A stretch of DNA of 64,000 bases from Oryza sativa Japonica Group (Eukaryota; Streptophyta; Magnoliopsida; Poales; Poaceae): positions 2,673,501 to 2,737,500 of the forward strand of contig NC_089040.1 of NCBI RefSeq assembly GCF_034140825.1, given 5' to 3'. The notes below the pieces were generated by a model. That model saw only the letters and a list, made by a program, of their open reading frames with translations. It was not told the origin of the DNA and made no database searches. Positions 12,752 through 22,820 of this stretch are shown here, in pieces. Made by a program: the position numbers and the translations under genes. Each line of letters opens with the position of its first letter. Position 1 is the stretch's first letter.

Positions 12752-12997
12752 ATGGTATCTAAACAACAGTCCTCAAGTTGGGCAGATTTCCAGCCAGAAC
12801 TACTTGGTCTTGTCCTCAGGCGCCTCCCTTCGCACGCTGACCGTGTTCGATTAAGAGCAGTCTGCCGCCCATGGCGCTCCAATGCTGAGATGCAGTTTGT
12901 TGCTAAAATGATTGCAGTACAATGGTTGCAGTTTTACTACTTTTTCTTTTTTACCTTTTCACATCAGCAACGTGTATATGATTCGAAAGAAAAATAG
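12752..12997 (+). pseudogene. F-box gene with DUF295 region deleted
   Basis: The open frame has 81 residues. The first ~48 are a good F-box (SSSWADFQPELLGLVLRRLP, RLRAVCRPWRSNA). The rest is unrelated, Phe-rich and probably not meaningful. About 180-250 bases downstream (13180-13400) the sequence matches the 3' flank of the intact copy (16440-16650), including TTAAGGCAACGGAT and the GCATTTTATAGACATGG type segment. The locus is therefore a duplicate that lost about 1.1 kb of coding sequence. If translated, it would give an F-box-only peptide able to bind SKP1 but without a substrate domain. Confidence 0.8.
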
Positions 12998-13399
12998 GAG
13001 CATCAAGGCTTGCTGTTCCAAAACACCTGCTCCCTATTCCGAAATATAAGCATTTATGTATGACGGACAAATAGAAAGAAAATACTTGTGCTGGGATTTT
13101 GTGGAACTTACAGAATTTGTAGAACTTGTCGATTGTAAACCGTAGGATCGAGCATTTGTCAGTGAGAAATTACAGGATATATTTCTCTTTATTTTCATAC
13201 TTGAACCATCTGTTTTACTGAGATCAACAATAACCTATATGTATTCTTTTTAAGGCAACGGATATGCATATTACAAGTCACGAGAACTCATCTGCTGGGG
13301 TCACTTATTCACAGTGATCAATCGGACAGGAGGCTGGAGCTGGAAGAAGGATACATATAAAATTCTGGCATTTTATAGACATGGAATAACATTTAATCA

Positions 13400-13880
13400 T
13401 TCATTTTGAAATAACATTTAATCATTCATCTTATTCAAAAATTTAGTGTAAATATGTTAGAGTACAATGCATGTTAATGACAAAATAATTCACAACAAAA
13501 CAAACAACATTTATATAACTTTTTAAATAAGACGAATAGTTATACGTTATACTAAAATCAAAAGCGTTATTTATTGAAAAAATGGAGGGAGCCGTAATTA
13601 AGGCCTTTCTCAGTAAATTATTGCAATGCTCACTTTCTCCATGGAATCAACTGAACCGATGCGTTCTCAAAAAAAAGAAAAGAAAAAAACTGATGCCTAA
13701 TTTTTCAAAAAAGAAAAAAACTGTAAAGGAGGCCTTGTGGGCTGTGGCTTGTGCCACCAGGCACCAGCCCACCCTGCAGTGGCAACAAATGGCCCAAAAA
13801 ATTCATCTCCTCGCTTCACAAATTCCCCAAAACCTTCCCATCAATTTTTTATTTAAAAAAAACACGAAACCTCAATTCCC
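13400..13880. other. Intergenic with degenerate Stowaway-like end
   Basis: Contains GACGAATAG...TTATTGAAAAAATGGAGGGAG (to about 13591), which looks like the right half of a Stowaway element. No matching left end was found. Nothing else is recognised before the GC-rich leader starts. Confidence 0.4.
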
Positions 13881-14134
13881 AATTCGACCACTCGCTCCGC
13901 CTCCTGAACCGCTCGCCGGCGATGCCCCTCGCCGGAGGCGGCGAATCCCCAGCGAACTGACGCGCTCCTCCTCCTCATCCCCCTCCCCGGAGATCTGCCT
14001 CGCCCCCGCCTACTTCGGAGGCTGCTACTCCGCGCCGCTTCCTCTTCTCCGCCGCGCGCTACCCCCTACTAGTCCCATCTCCTCCAGCTCTCGGCGACCG
14101 GCGGCAAGTAGGCGATCACGAGTAAGCCCCGCAG
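13880..14134 (+). other. Putative 5' leader exon of F-box gene at 15075
   Basis: GC-rich, Pro/Ser-codon-like sequence ending in the donor GCAG/GTACAC at 14134. The acceptor (GGGTTAG) lies at 15060, and the coding exon begins 14 bases later. The arrangement parallels the leaders at 3061 and 11850. The true transcription start is not visible. Confidence 0.45.
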
Positions 14135-14421
14135 GTACACCCCTTTACTCGAGCGGTTGCTACACTTTCCTCTCCGGAAGGGACCGGATTGGTGCTTAGT
14201 TCATACCTTAACCTAGCCAAATTAGTGTTCGCTTTTGGTTGATCTAAGATGGCATGGAGCATTTGATGTGTAAGAGAACCACGGATTTTTTTTAATGCGC
14301 GGTACCGATGATCATGAGCATATCCCCTTGTTTCAGTGTTTTTGTCATATGAAATCATATAGTGCGCATCGTTTCTGAATATTGGACTTAGTATACCATC
14401 AGTGCATCGTCTAATTCACTA

Positions 14422-14657
14422 CTCCCTCCGTCCCAAAAAGACAAACCCTGGTTTCCATGTCCAACTCGTTTGACCGTTCGTCTTATTTGAAAAAATTATG
14501 AAAAAAATTAAAAAGACAAGTCACACATAAAATATTAATCATGTTTTATCATCTAACAATAATGAAAATACGAATTATAAAAAAATTTCATATAAGACAG
14601 ACAGTCAAAATTGGACACGGAAACCCAGGGTTTGCCTTTTTTTTGGGACGGAGGGAG
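14422..14657. mobile_element. Stowaway MITE (Tc1/mariner), TA duplication
   Basis: A 236-bp element with perfect 13-base inverted ends (CTCCCTCCGTCCC and GGGACGGAGGGAG), flanked by TA at 14420-14421 and 14658-14659. It lies in the presumed leader intron of the F-box gene at 15075. Confidence 0.9.
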
Positions 14658-15074
14658 TACGTCATTACCCGTTTAGGTTGCTGCTGATGATAATAGTTAG
14701 TTGAAAGAATCATTGTTTATGTTTACTCATTTACCTTGAGATTTCGACAAAAGCTTAGTTGAGTTGCATTTGCCTTGTGAAAAAAAGTATACAGTGCTCT
14801 TTGCATACATGATGTCAGTTTTTACCTAATCAGAATCTGAACACCTTGTCACTTCTTGTTAGACTTGCAGTCTTGCATGATGTCAGGTCATCCATTTTAT
14901 TTAGTCATGCACCTTGAGTTTTTTTTTAGCAAATGACTAAGTACAATTCCTTTTGCCATGTTAAATAGTATGACACTACCTGGTGAAGTGGTGTTGTAAT
15001 GTTTAGTGTCCTTTTTTTTTTGTAAAATTCTGAACCCTTTGTCTTTTTTGGTTGGGTTAGTTTCGAAGTCTTGC

Positions 15075-16256
15075 ATGATGGCAGCCACCCAGTCTTCATC
15101 TTGGGCAGATCTCCAGATGGATATCCTGGGCCTTGTCCTCAGGCGCCTTCCCTCCTTAGCTGATCGTGTTCGACTAAGAGCAGTGTGTCGCCCATGGCGC
15201 TCCAATGCTCAGCTGCTGACCCTCCCCCCTCCATTCCCTTGGCTCAATCTCCTCGACGGGACCTTCCTCAGCATCTCAGATGGTGAAATTCACCGCATGC
15301 CTTTACCAGATGATGCTTCTTGCTATGGCTCTATTGATAACTGGCTCTTCCTCACGGATAGTGACGATGGGTGCTCACTGATGAACCCTTTCTCCAAGGC
15401 TACACTACAGCTTCCTAAGCTAGCCCGCATTTGGCATCATGAGAGGGGAAATGCGTACAATGCATGTACTCGACTTTTCTATAAGTTGGCAGTGCCCTTG
15501 CCCCTGGACTTATCATCAGATTCCCTTGTTGCCGTGCTGATGAATGACCCTCTTCGTCACAGTGTAGTTTGTATTGTTCATCGATCAATTTCTACTGACT
15601 CATTCAGATTTCATGATCGTCCAATCAAGAACAACTTCTATGATATCGCATTCTGTGGTGGAAAGCTGTATGCACTTAGTTGTGGGAAGCTCTTCACCGT
15701 TGAGATGAGTGAGGTACATATAGAAAAGCCAAAGGTTCCACATGTAGAATGCATAGTGGAAGATTTTCCAACTGAATCCCATTCTCAACCTTGTCCTGAG
15801 AACCATATCTGTGTGACATGGCCATATCTAGTTGCATCTGGTGGCAGACTGTTGAACGTGATTCGACTTGTTGGTGTCCCATTCCCTCCGGAAGATGATG
15901 ATGATATCTTCAAAGATTCACTTACCTTTTCATTTGAGGTCTATGAGGCAGACTTGAACACCGGCTCTCGTATGTGGAGAAGGGTGGAATCTTTGGGAGA
16001 CCAAGCACTCTTCGTTGGCAGACATTACTCCAAGTCTCTCTCTGCTGCTGAATATGTTGGAGCTCAGGAGGACTGCATCTACTTCATGTGTGATGACTAC
16101 TTCCGATCTGATGAAGATCCTCTTTGCGACGCTGGCATCTACAACATGAGAAGCGGGGTGATCACGCCGTTGTTGCAGGAGAACACAGCGCCGCGACTGC
16201 ATCCTACAGGCGAGGGGCATCCGACATGGTTCTTCCCTGCAGATGGTGCTATGTAA
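15075..16256 (+). CDS. F-box/DUF295 protein (393 aa)
   Basis: Single coding exon of 393 residues, downstream of a probable leader intron (14135-15060). The ATG at 15075 is chosen because it follows the acceptor and matches the start of the copy at 18045; a second ATG follows at once. The open frame extends further 5' but only through intron. Residues ~8-48 are an F-box (SSSWADLQMDILGLVLRRLP...RLRAVCRPWRSNAQ), the SKP1-binding part of SCF ubiquitin ligases. The rest is the DUF295 domain, whose C-terminus has the family ending DAGIYNMRSGVITPLL...WFFPADGAM. It is the most complete member of its subgroup and the reference against which the broken copies are read. Targets are unknown; rice DUF295 F-box genes are often poorly or tissue-specifically expressed. 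Confidence 0.9.
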   Translation: MMAATQSSSWADLQMDILGLVLRRLPSLADRVRLRAVCRPWRSNAQLLTLPPPFPWLNLLDGTFLSISDGEIHRMPLPDDASCYGSIDNWLFLTDSDDGCSLMNPFSKATLQLPKLARIWHHERGNAYNACTRLFYKLAVPLPLDLSSDSLVAVLMNDPLRHSVVCIVHRSISTDSFRFHDRPIKNNFYDIAFCGGKLYALSCGKLFTVEMSEVHIEKPKVPHVECIVEDFPTESHSQPCPENHICVTWPYLVASGGRLLNVIRLVGVPFPPEDDDDIFKDSLTFSFEVYEADLNTGSRMWRRVESLGDQALFVGRHYSKSLSAAEYVGAQEDCIYFMCDDYFRSDEDPLCDAGIYNMRSGVITPLLQENTAPRLHPTGEGHPTWFFPADGAM

Positions 16257-17169
16257 ATGTAATCAGCCCCATTTCATGGCACTCTCTGTTGACTGTTTGA
16301 TTTGGGTTTTCTCATTGCACTTGCAACATGTAAACCGGCGGATGTTGCTTAATATTTTGCTACTTGTCATGTCTACTCTTATGCTAGAATGATTTGCTCT
16401 GGATTCAGAAAGCATTGAGTTCATGTTTCTCATTTTATACTTGACTTATCCATCCTTTCTTATGTTTTCCTGAGATTGACAATTACTACAGAAATGCATT
16501 TTTTTAAGGCAACGGATGTGCATGTTACAAGTCACAAGAACTCATATAGTGTGGTCATACTGAGTCACTGATCAACCAAACTAGAGGTTAGAGCTGGAAA
16601 AAGGATACATTTCGAATTCTGGCGTTTTATAGTCATGGAACTAATTAAGAGTCTCGATCAATCCTTTTCAGTAAATTATTGCAATGTCCGCTTTCTATGT
16701 AATTCGAGCTACTCCAGGTGGTATTAGTTGATGAATCGTTGTTGCGCCAGATAGCGACTAAACGGTGATGTCCACGGCCTTGCAGCCCTAATGGCTAAGA
16801 CTGTGTTCTTTAGTCTATTTTCCCAACTTCCCCTTTCTTGTTTTTTTTCGTGTGTACATTTTTCCAGCTGTTAAACGGTGTGTTTTTACAAAAAGAAAAA
16901 TCTATAGAAAAGTTGCTTTCAAAAATCATATTATTCCATTTTCATTTTTTTAGCTAATACTTGATTTCGTTGTTTCGTTTTGCGTGCAATGGGGAAGTGT
17001 TCCCAACTCCAACTGGTGAACACATCCTAAGTTTTGGACCTTTGAAATGGAGAAATTTTGGTGCAATTTTATAAGAATTGAATTCATTTCATGTAAAAAT
17101 GTAAAATTTTCTCCATTTTAAAGGAGCCTTCACTAGCTTACGAGAAAACTAGGGGTAAAATTTCTAGAT
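16257..17169. other. 3' flank and intergenic region
   Basis: 3' flank shared with the broken copies at 4405 and 12752, for example TTAAGGCAACGGAT at 16505, followed by AT-rich DNA. No gene or complete repeat recognised. Confidence 0.5.
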
Positions 17170-17459
17170 TCCATCGACTCGTGGGCCGCGGCCCAACTTG
17201 GCCAAAACCCCCCTGCACCGAGGTGCATCACCGAGGACGGCGAACCCTCGATGAGCTGACACCCTCCTCATCCTCGCCGGCGGTCGTCTACCTCGCTCCG
17301 CTGCGGCGTTCTCTCCCCGGCTACCGGCGGCAGTTCTCCCCACCGCAGCTGGGTGGTGGGTACGGGGGGCCGCCGCTAGTCTGTGCGAGGAGTGGTTCTG
17401 TGGTTTTCTGCATGTTCAATCTCCTCCAGCCCTTCCCCTAGCTGAGCAGATTGCTACAG
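17170..17459 (+). other. Putative 5' leader exon of F-box gene at 18045
   Basis: GC-rich segment ending in the donor CTACAG/GTTTCT at 17459, with acceptor TTCTTGTTAG at 18030. The coding start follows 15 bases into the next exon. The start of transcription is not determined; TGGGCC-type motifs occur near 17180. Confidence 0.45.
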
Positions 17460-18044
17460 GTTTCTCTCCGAATTCGTGCTTGTTTTTAACTGATCTGTTC
17501 TAGTGTTCTGGTATGGAACGTGTCAGATTATTTATTTATTTATTTATTTTGCGGGGAAACGTGTCAGATTTAAGACTAGAAATTTTAATGCATTGGTCCA
17601 TATGTGCATCCACAATGCATCTGTATACAGGTCTTAGCATTCCATTCACTACCCCACTACAAAGAACACATTTTAGTGTGCTAAGTACTTCAAATTCAAA
17701 AAAAAAAAAAACCGCCAGTGTATGAAAGAATGAAATGATATGCTTTCATTCTTTTCCTGTGGAACAAGAAGCCCCTTTCCCTAATGAAAGGAAAATGGGA
17801 ATGCGCCAGGATTTAATGATGCTGCTGCTATTGATGATAGTTTTAGAAGTGCTGTTGATGATACTGATTACTTGAAAGAATCATCCTTTCTGTTCTAGCC
17901 TCATCAAACACAGAAATAGTGTACCCCGCAAAAAAAAAAAAACAGAAATAGTGTAAATAGTGTAAGTGCTTAGTAATTTTAAGTGCAGAGTAGTTTGTTA
18001 AATTCTGAACTCTTTGTATTTTCTTGTTAGATTTCAAGTCTTGC

Positions 18045-19223
18045 ATGATGGCAGCTGTCCAGTCTTCATCCTGGGCAGACCTCCAGCCAGAGCTCCTGGG
18101 TCTTGTCCTCACACGCCTTCCCTCCTTAGCTGACCGTGTTCGACTAAGAGCAGTTTGTCGCCCATGGCGCTCCAATGCTCGGCTGCAGCCCCTTCCCCCT
18201 CCGCTCCCTTGGCTCACTCTCCTCAACGGGACCTTCCTTAGCATTTCAGATGGTGAAATTCACTGCATGCCTTTACCAGATGATGCTTCCTGCCATTGCT
18301 CCATTGACAACTGGCTCTTCCTTAGCCACGACGATGGTGGGTTCTCGCTTATGAACCTGTTCTCTAAGGCCACATTGCAGCTTCCTAAACTTGATACCAT
18401 TTGGTGTCATCATCTATGGTACGCTGCGCCCAAGTTTCCTCTCTTTTATAAGTTGGCAGTGCCCTCTCCCCTGGACTTTTCTCCAACTTCCCTCGTTGTT
18501 GCACTGATCATGAATCGTTCTCATCAAAAGGCATTGTGCATATGCCAGCCTCCAGTTGCCACTGAGTCATTCAGAGTCGAGGGTTCTACAATGGAGGGCA
18601 TGCAGGATTTCACCTTCTTGGATGGGAAGCTATATGTGTTAAATAATTTCAATAAACTCTTCATCCTCGAGATTGATGAGAGCCACATAGGTAACCCAAA
18701 GATCTCATCCATTGAATGCATAATTGACTCCCAGGATGATTCGACGACTGAACCCCAATCCTTTCCAGAAGATTATCTCATTATGCGGAGGTACTATCTA
18801 GTTGAGTCTGGTGGTGGCCTGTTGATGGTGACACGGTATGTTGGCATTGTGCTCCCTCTTGCAGAGCCCAACTCCTTCAAACATTCGCGTACTCTTTCAT
18901 TCAAGGTCTTTGAAGCGGACTTGACCACCGGCTCTCGCATGTGGAGAAGGGTTACATCTTTGGGGGGTCGAGCACTATTTGTCGGCACACATTGTTCCTA
19001 GTCTCTCCCTGCTGCAGAATGTGGTGTACCTCAGGAGGATTGCATCTACTTCATGTGTGATTATTGGAGGCCTTATGCTGGTGATCCTCTTTGTGACTCT
19101 GGCGTCTACAACATGAGAAACGGGGTGATCACGCCGTTGTTGCAGGATGCCACAGCGCCGAGGCTGCATCCTACAGGCCGGGGGGATCCTGCATGGTTCT
19201 TCCCTGCTGATGTTGCTACGTAA
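18045..19223 (+). pseudogene. F-box/DUF295 gene with one in-frame stop codon
   Basis: The frame is open from the ATG at 18045 for 318 codons to a TAG at 18999-19001, where the intact paralogue has AAG (Lys) in HYSKSLSAAE. After the stop the same frame continues without lesions through CGVPQEDCIYFMCDYW, DSGVYNMRNGVITPLL and WFFPADVAT to TAA at 19221-19223. Read through, the protein would have 392 residues, close to the 393 of the copy at 15075. A single A-to-T change thus removes the last ~75 residues, including the most conserved C-terminal DUF295 motif. The truncated product keeps its F-box and could still be made. The leader intron is conserved. It could be a recent null allele. Confidence 0.85.
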
Positions 19224-19339
19224 TCTGAATGTAATCCGTCGTACTGTGTGGCATGCGGCTGTTGATGTATTTTGAAGTATCCTATATGGACATATTACAT
19301 GTAGATAGGCTGATGGATGATGCTTAAATAATGTTAGTA

Positions 19340-19569
19340 CTCCCTCCGTATTTTAATGTATAACGCCGTTGACTTTTTAGCAATGTTTGACTATTCGTTT
19401 TATTTTTTTTGTGAAAATATGAAAATGTTTATGTCATGCTTAAATAACATTTGATGATAAATCAAGTCACAATAAAATAAATGATAATTACATAAATTTT
19501 TTGAATAAGACGAATGGTCAAACGTTGGACAAAAGGTCAACGGCGTCATACATTAAAATATAGAGGTGG
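19340..19569. mobile_element. Stowaway-type MITE
   Basis: Begins CTCCCTCCGTATTTTAATG after TA (19338-19339) and ends with the near-complement TACATTAAAATATAGAGG before TA (19570-19571). The interior carries GTTTGACTATTCG and CGAATGGTCAAACGTTGG. It lies in the 3' flank of the F-box copy at 18045. The right end has diverged slightly. Confidence 0.8.
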
Positions 19570-19732
19570 TACTTGTTAATCACTCTGTTCTGATGAAATG
19601 TTTGGCTGTCGCTTCAGAAAGTGTAGAGTTCATCATCTTATTCCGTGTATATGCTTGATACCCGGGGTCTGTCCTTTGTTTTGTTTGCTGAGATCGAATT
19701 TATCGTTGGAATTCAGTGGGACATTGCTAGTC

Positions 19733-19818
19733 TACTCCATGTTTCTTTGTACCTGAGAATTGTGGTAGCTCCATGTCATGATGTGCTACATTGATCAATC
19801 AACTGGTAAGGTATACGG
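19733..19818 (+). promoter_or_regulatory. Duplicated upstream block of F-box gene at 20221
   Basis: The last 43 bases (19776-19818) are identical to 22509-22551, and the preceding ~40 bases are similar. Both blocks lie a few hundred bases 5' of the two GC-rich, intronless F-box genes (403 and 270 bases before the start codons). This is either a shared promoter segment or recent duplication. Confidence 0.5.
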
Positions 19819-20220
19819 CAAGAGACATGCCAACCAACAGTCACAGGTCTAAGCCTAATTTGGAATTTTGAACATAGGACATGTATTTGCCCTGAATCAT
19901 GTATAAATTGAACTGAGTTTGTAAACATTAAAGAAGACCTAAGCTAAAAAAAAAAAGAGAGAGGAGAAATTCTAAGAAAATGAGACGTTTGCACTACCGG
20001 CCCACACTGCACGGCCGCTCTTCCAAGCCCATATGAAAATCAACAAATGGGCCGTGAATAATTCCGCAAATCCACCCTCTCTCTCTATAAAAAATAAAAA
20101 GAAAAAAGAAAAAGAAAAAGAAAAAAAAACCCAAACCCCAATTCCCCAATTCGATCGCTCGCCGGCGACGTGTACTCTGCGGGTGGCCTCCGCCGCTGCA
20201 GCATCTCCTCCACCGGCGCG

Positions 20221-21414
20221 ATGGCCGCACAGCGACCATGCAATGGTGGCTCGTGGCCGGATCTCCCGTCGGAGCTCCTGGGCCTCGTGCTCCTCCGCCT
20301 GCCGTCCCACGGCGACCGCGTCCGCCTCCGCGCCGTCTGCCGCCCATGGCGCTCCAGCGCGCGGCTGGAGCGGAAGCTTCTGCCGCCGCCGCTCCCGTGG
20401 CTCTTCCTCCCCGACGGCGCCTTCCTCACCCTCCCCGACGGCGCAGCCCACCGCCGCTTGGCCATCCCCGGCGATGTCGCGCACCTTGTGCCCACAGGGA
20501 GCGGCCTCCTCCTCGCGCACAACGACGGCATGTTCTCCCTGATGAACCCGTCCTCCTCGGCGACGACCCCTCTCCCCGACCTCGCCGCGGTCTTTCATGG
20601 CGAGATCAAGTGCAAATACCCTGACACCGCATTCCAACTGGGTCAACGGAGAATCACCCCGATCATCAAGGCGGTGGTGTCTGAACACTTCATTGCTTTC
20701 TATTTCAACAGCTCGAAGGTCATCATCACTTCTGGACAGCCGCATACAGTGGTGAAGTGGAGTCCTCCTGATTCTAGCTACATCCTCGACATTGCGCTCT
20801 TCCAAGGGAAGCTCTACTGCCTAACATTTGATATAGAGAATTGTCAGGAGGAGCTCTACATCCTTGAAGTCCGCGATGAGGAGCCCATGGTGTCTGATGT
20901 CAAATGCATACACAGCACTCCTAGAGATGTGGGCGATGAAGACGAAGCATGGTTCAACCCTCACTCCACCGACAGGTACACGTTCCATCGATATCTAGTC
21001 GCGGATGGCGATCGGTTGCTCATGGTGGCACGGTGGATTAATCTTAATCTGCCGCCCATGCTGCCGAGAGATAGCAGCATCAAGCGGACTCGCCGATTTG
21101 ATGTCTTTGAGGCGGTGGACCTGAGCAGCGAACATGGACGATGGATAAAAGTTGATACACTGATGGGGCATTCTCTCTTTGTTAGCGAGAGCTGCTCCGA
21201 GTCACTCACTGCCGGAGCTGAAGAAGACTGTATCTACTTCATGAATGATGGCATCATGAATAGGATTCCTAAGGATCCTCTTTCGGACTCTGGCGTGTAC
21301 AACATGAGAGATGGGATGGTTGCGCCATTGATGCCAGAGACTGCAGTGACAGAGCATCTTGCTGCACATGACGGTCCATGGTTTTCGACTTGGCTTTTTC
21401 CAACAGAAACTTAA
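20221..21414 (+). CDS. F-box/DUF295 protein (397 aa)
   Basis: Single exon. The start is set at the first ATG (20221, MAAQRPCNGG), 12 residues before the F-box; the frame is open further 5' but without ATG. Residues ~13-52 are the F-box (WPDLPSELLGLVLLRLPSHG, RLRAVCRPWRSSAR). The DUF295 region runs to DSGVYNMRDGMVAPLM and WLFPTET at the end. The 5' third is far more GC-rich than the rest, a common gradient in grass genes. No leader intron is visible, unlike the copies at 15075 and 18045, and the F-box differs (PSELLGLVLLRLPSHGD). With 22821 it therefore forms a second subgroup. Presumed role: SCF substrate adaptor, target unknown. TGGGCC-type motifs lie at 20000-20055. Confidence 0.9.
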   Translation: MAAQRPCNGGSWPDLPSELLGLVLLRLPSHGDRVRLRAVCRPWRSSARLERKLLPPPLPWLFLPDGAFLTLPDGAAHRRLAIPGDVAHLVPTGSGLLLAHNDGMFSLMNPSSSATTPLPDLAAVFHGEIKCKYPDTAFQLGQRRITPIIKAVVSEHFIAFYFNSSKVIITSGQPHTVVKWSPPDSSYILDIALFQGKLYCLTFDIENCQEELYILEVRDEEPMVSDVKCIHSTPRDVGDEDEAWFNPHSTDRYTFHRYLVADGDRLLMVARWINLNLPPMLPRDSSIKRTRRFDVFEAVDLSSEHGRWIKVDTLMGHSLFVSESCSESLTAGAEEDCIYFMNDGIMNRIPKDPLSDSGVYNMRDGMVAPLMPETAVTEHLAAHDGPWFSTWLFPTET

Positions 21415-22465
21415 ACTAAGATGGACTGTATACTTTCTTCCGGAGTTCAAGGTATCAATTTGCGATTGGCATCTCCTGTTCTAGAGTTTTGGCATGAACA
21501 TAAGGACAAAGTGTCAGTTAAACTTTTAATGATGGTTGAGATGTAATCAGGTGAGTTCTGGAAAGACTAGGGAAAAAGATGATCAGATCTAGGTCCCTTA
21601 ATGAAATATGTTGCAGCATACTGTTTTGTTGCTATGTGTTTGCAGTACTTGTATGCAAATGTTTGCTTTCTCAAATGCAGGAACACGAATTCATATACAG
21701 GGTAAATGTAGGAACTTAATGCCATTACCAGTATAATGCTTGTAGGAAAAGTGTAGTGTTTCAGTATTAGCTCAAAAGAGGTGTTTGGAACATTGGTGCT
21801 TTTAACATCAAAATTTTAGGAGAATGCTTTGGTGTCTTCAACTGAGCAGGGAAAAGTAGACAAAGAACTATGAAACTTCCAATTGATTTTCATTTTTTTC
21901 CCTTCAAATTTCATAGCAAAATTTCCTGCCCTGTAGGGGTCTCGATGGTGCAATCTCATAATGTAAACACCTCTAATGTAGGGAAGTTCCTTTTGAATTT
22001 AATCCTCCTTTTTCCTATAAAATTCCTTCAATCTATATGACCATAGGAGAAGATAAATTCCAACTTGTGTGCAGTGTGTATAAGTGCACCGATTTTTTAT
22101 TCAGCGGGACATTGCACATTTGCTATGGGAACTGTCAGATTTTTATGAATTGCATATTTTTATTTATTTATTTTGAAACAGAAGAGCACAGCGCTCCCCT
22201 TTTCCATTACTGGAAACGACAATTGTTCAGCTACAGAGCAAACTGAAAAGAAAATCAACATTCACATATATTTTGGCTGAAAGGAACTTTCATACTGTTG
22301 AGGAAGAAAATAATTTGCTTTGAAGCAATGGCTTGGACGTTGACATCAGTCTGGACCCTATAATCGTGTTTTGTAGTTGTATCATGATGTGTTTTCATCT
22401 GATTATCTTTCGGTAGTTACTCATATGGTTTTGTGCTCTTCTGCTATTTGGCATTCTGGACAGTT
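21415..22465. other. 3' flank and intergenic, duplicated at 24081
   Basis: Similar over much of its length to 24081-24850 (shared TTTTGGCATGAACATAAG, TTTGCTTTCTC and CTTCAACTGAGCAG segments). The duplication of the 20221/22821 genes therefore included roughly 0.8-1 kb of 3' flank. No gene seen. Confidence 0.5.
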
Positions 22466-22551
22466 TACTCCTTGTTTCTTTGTACCAAAGAATCGTGGTA
22501 GCTCCATATCATGATGTGCTACATTGATCAATCAACTGGTAAGGTATACGG
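22466..22551 (+). promoter_or_regulatory. Duplicated upstream block of F-box gene at 22821
   Basis: Second copy of the block at 19733-19818; 43 bases are identical. The following segment (22557-22690, with ATGGGCCTA and CTATACGATTT) is repeated at 25735-25850 upstream of the gene at 26821. The promoter region of this gene thus shares parts with both neighbours. Confidence 0.5.
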
Positions 22552-22820
22552 GAGAGATTATACACAAACCAACCCATAGATGGGCCTATTAGGGCCTACT
22601 AGCCCCGGTTACTGGCTTACGGCCTACTCCTACTCGTACTCGGCCTTTCTCGATTTCTCCATATAAGAAAGCTATACGATTTCCTCTCTCTCAAAAAAAA
22701 AATAATAAAAAGAGGCAGGAGCAGCTATACGATTTCCTCCTACGCGAGAAACCCCAATTCCCCAACCTCGCCGGCGATCGCCGATTATCGCGGCCTCGCC
22801 GCCGGCGGCTCCCACCGGCG

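Noticed and set aside
15006-15074. Upstream extension of the F-box frame at 15075
   Set aside because: Encodes intron sequence before the acceptor at 15060; the leader intron removes it.
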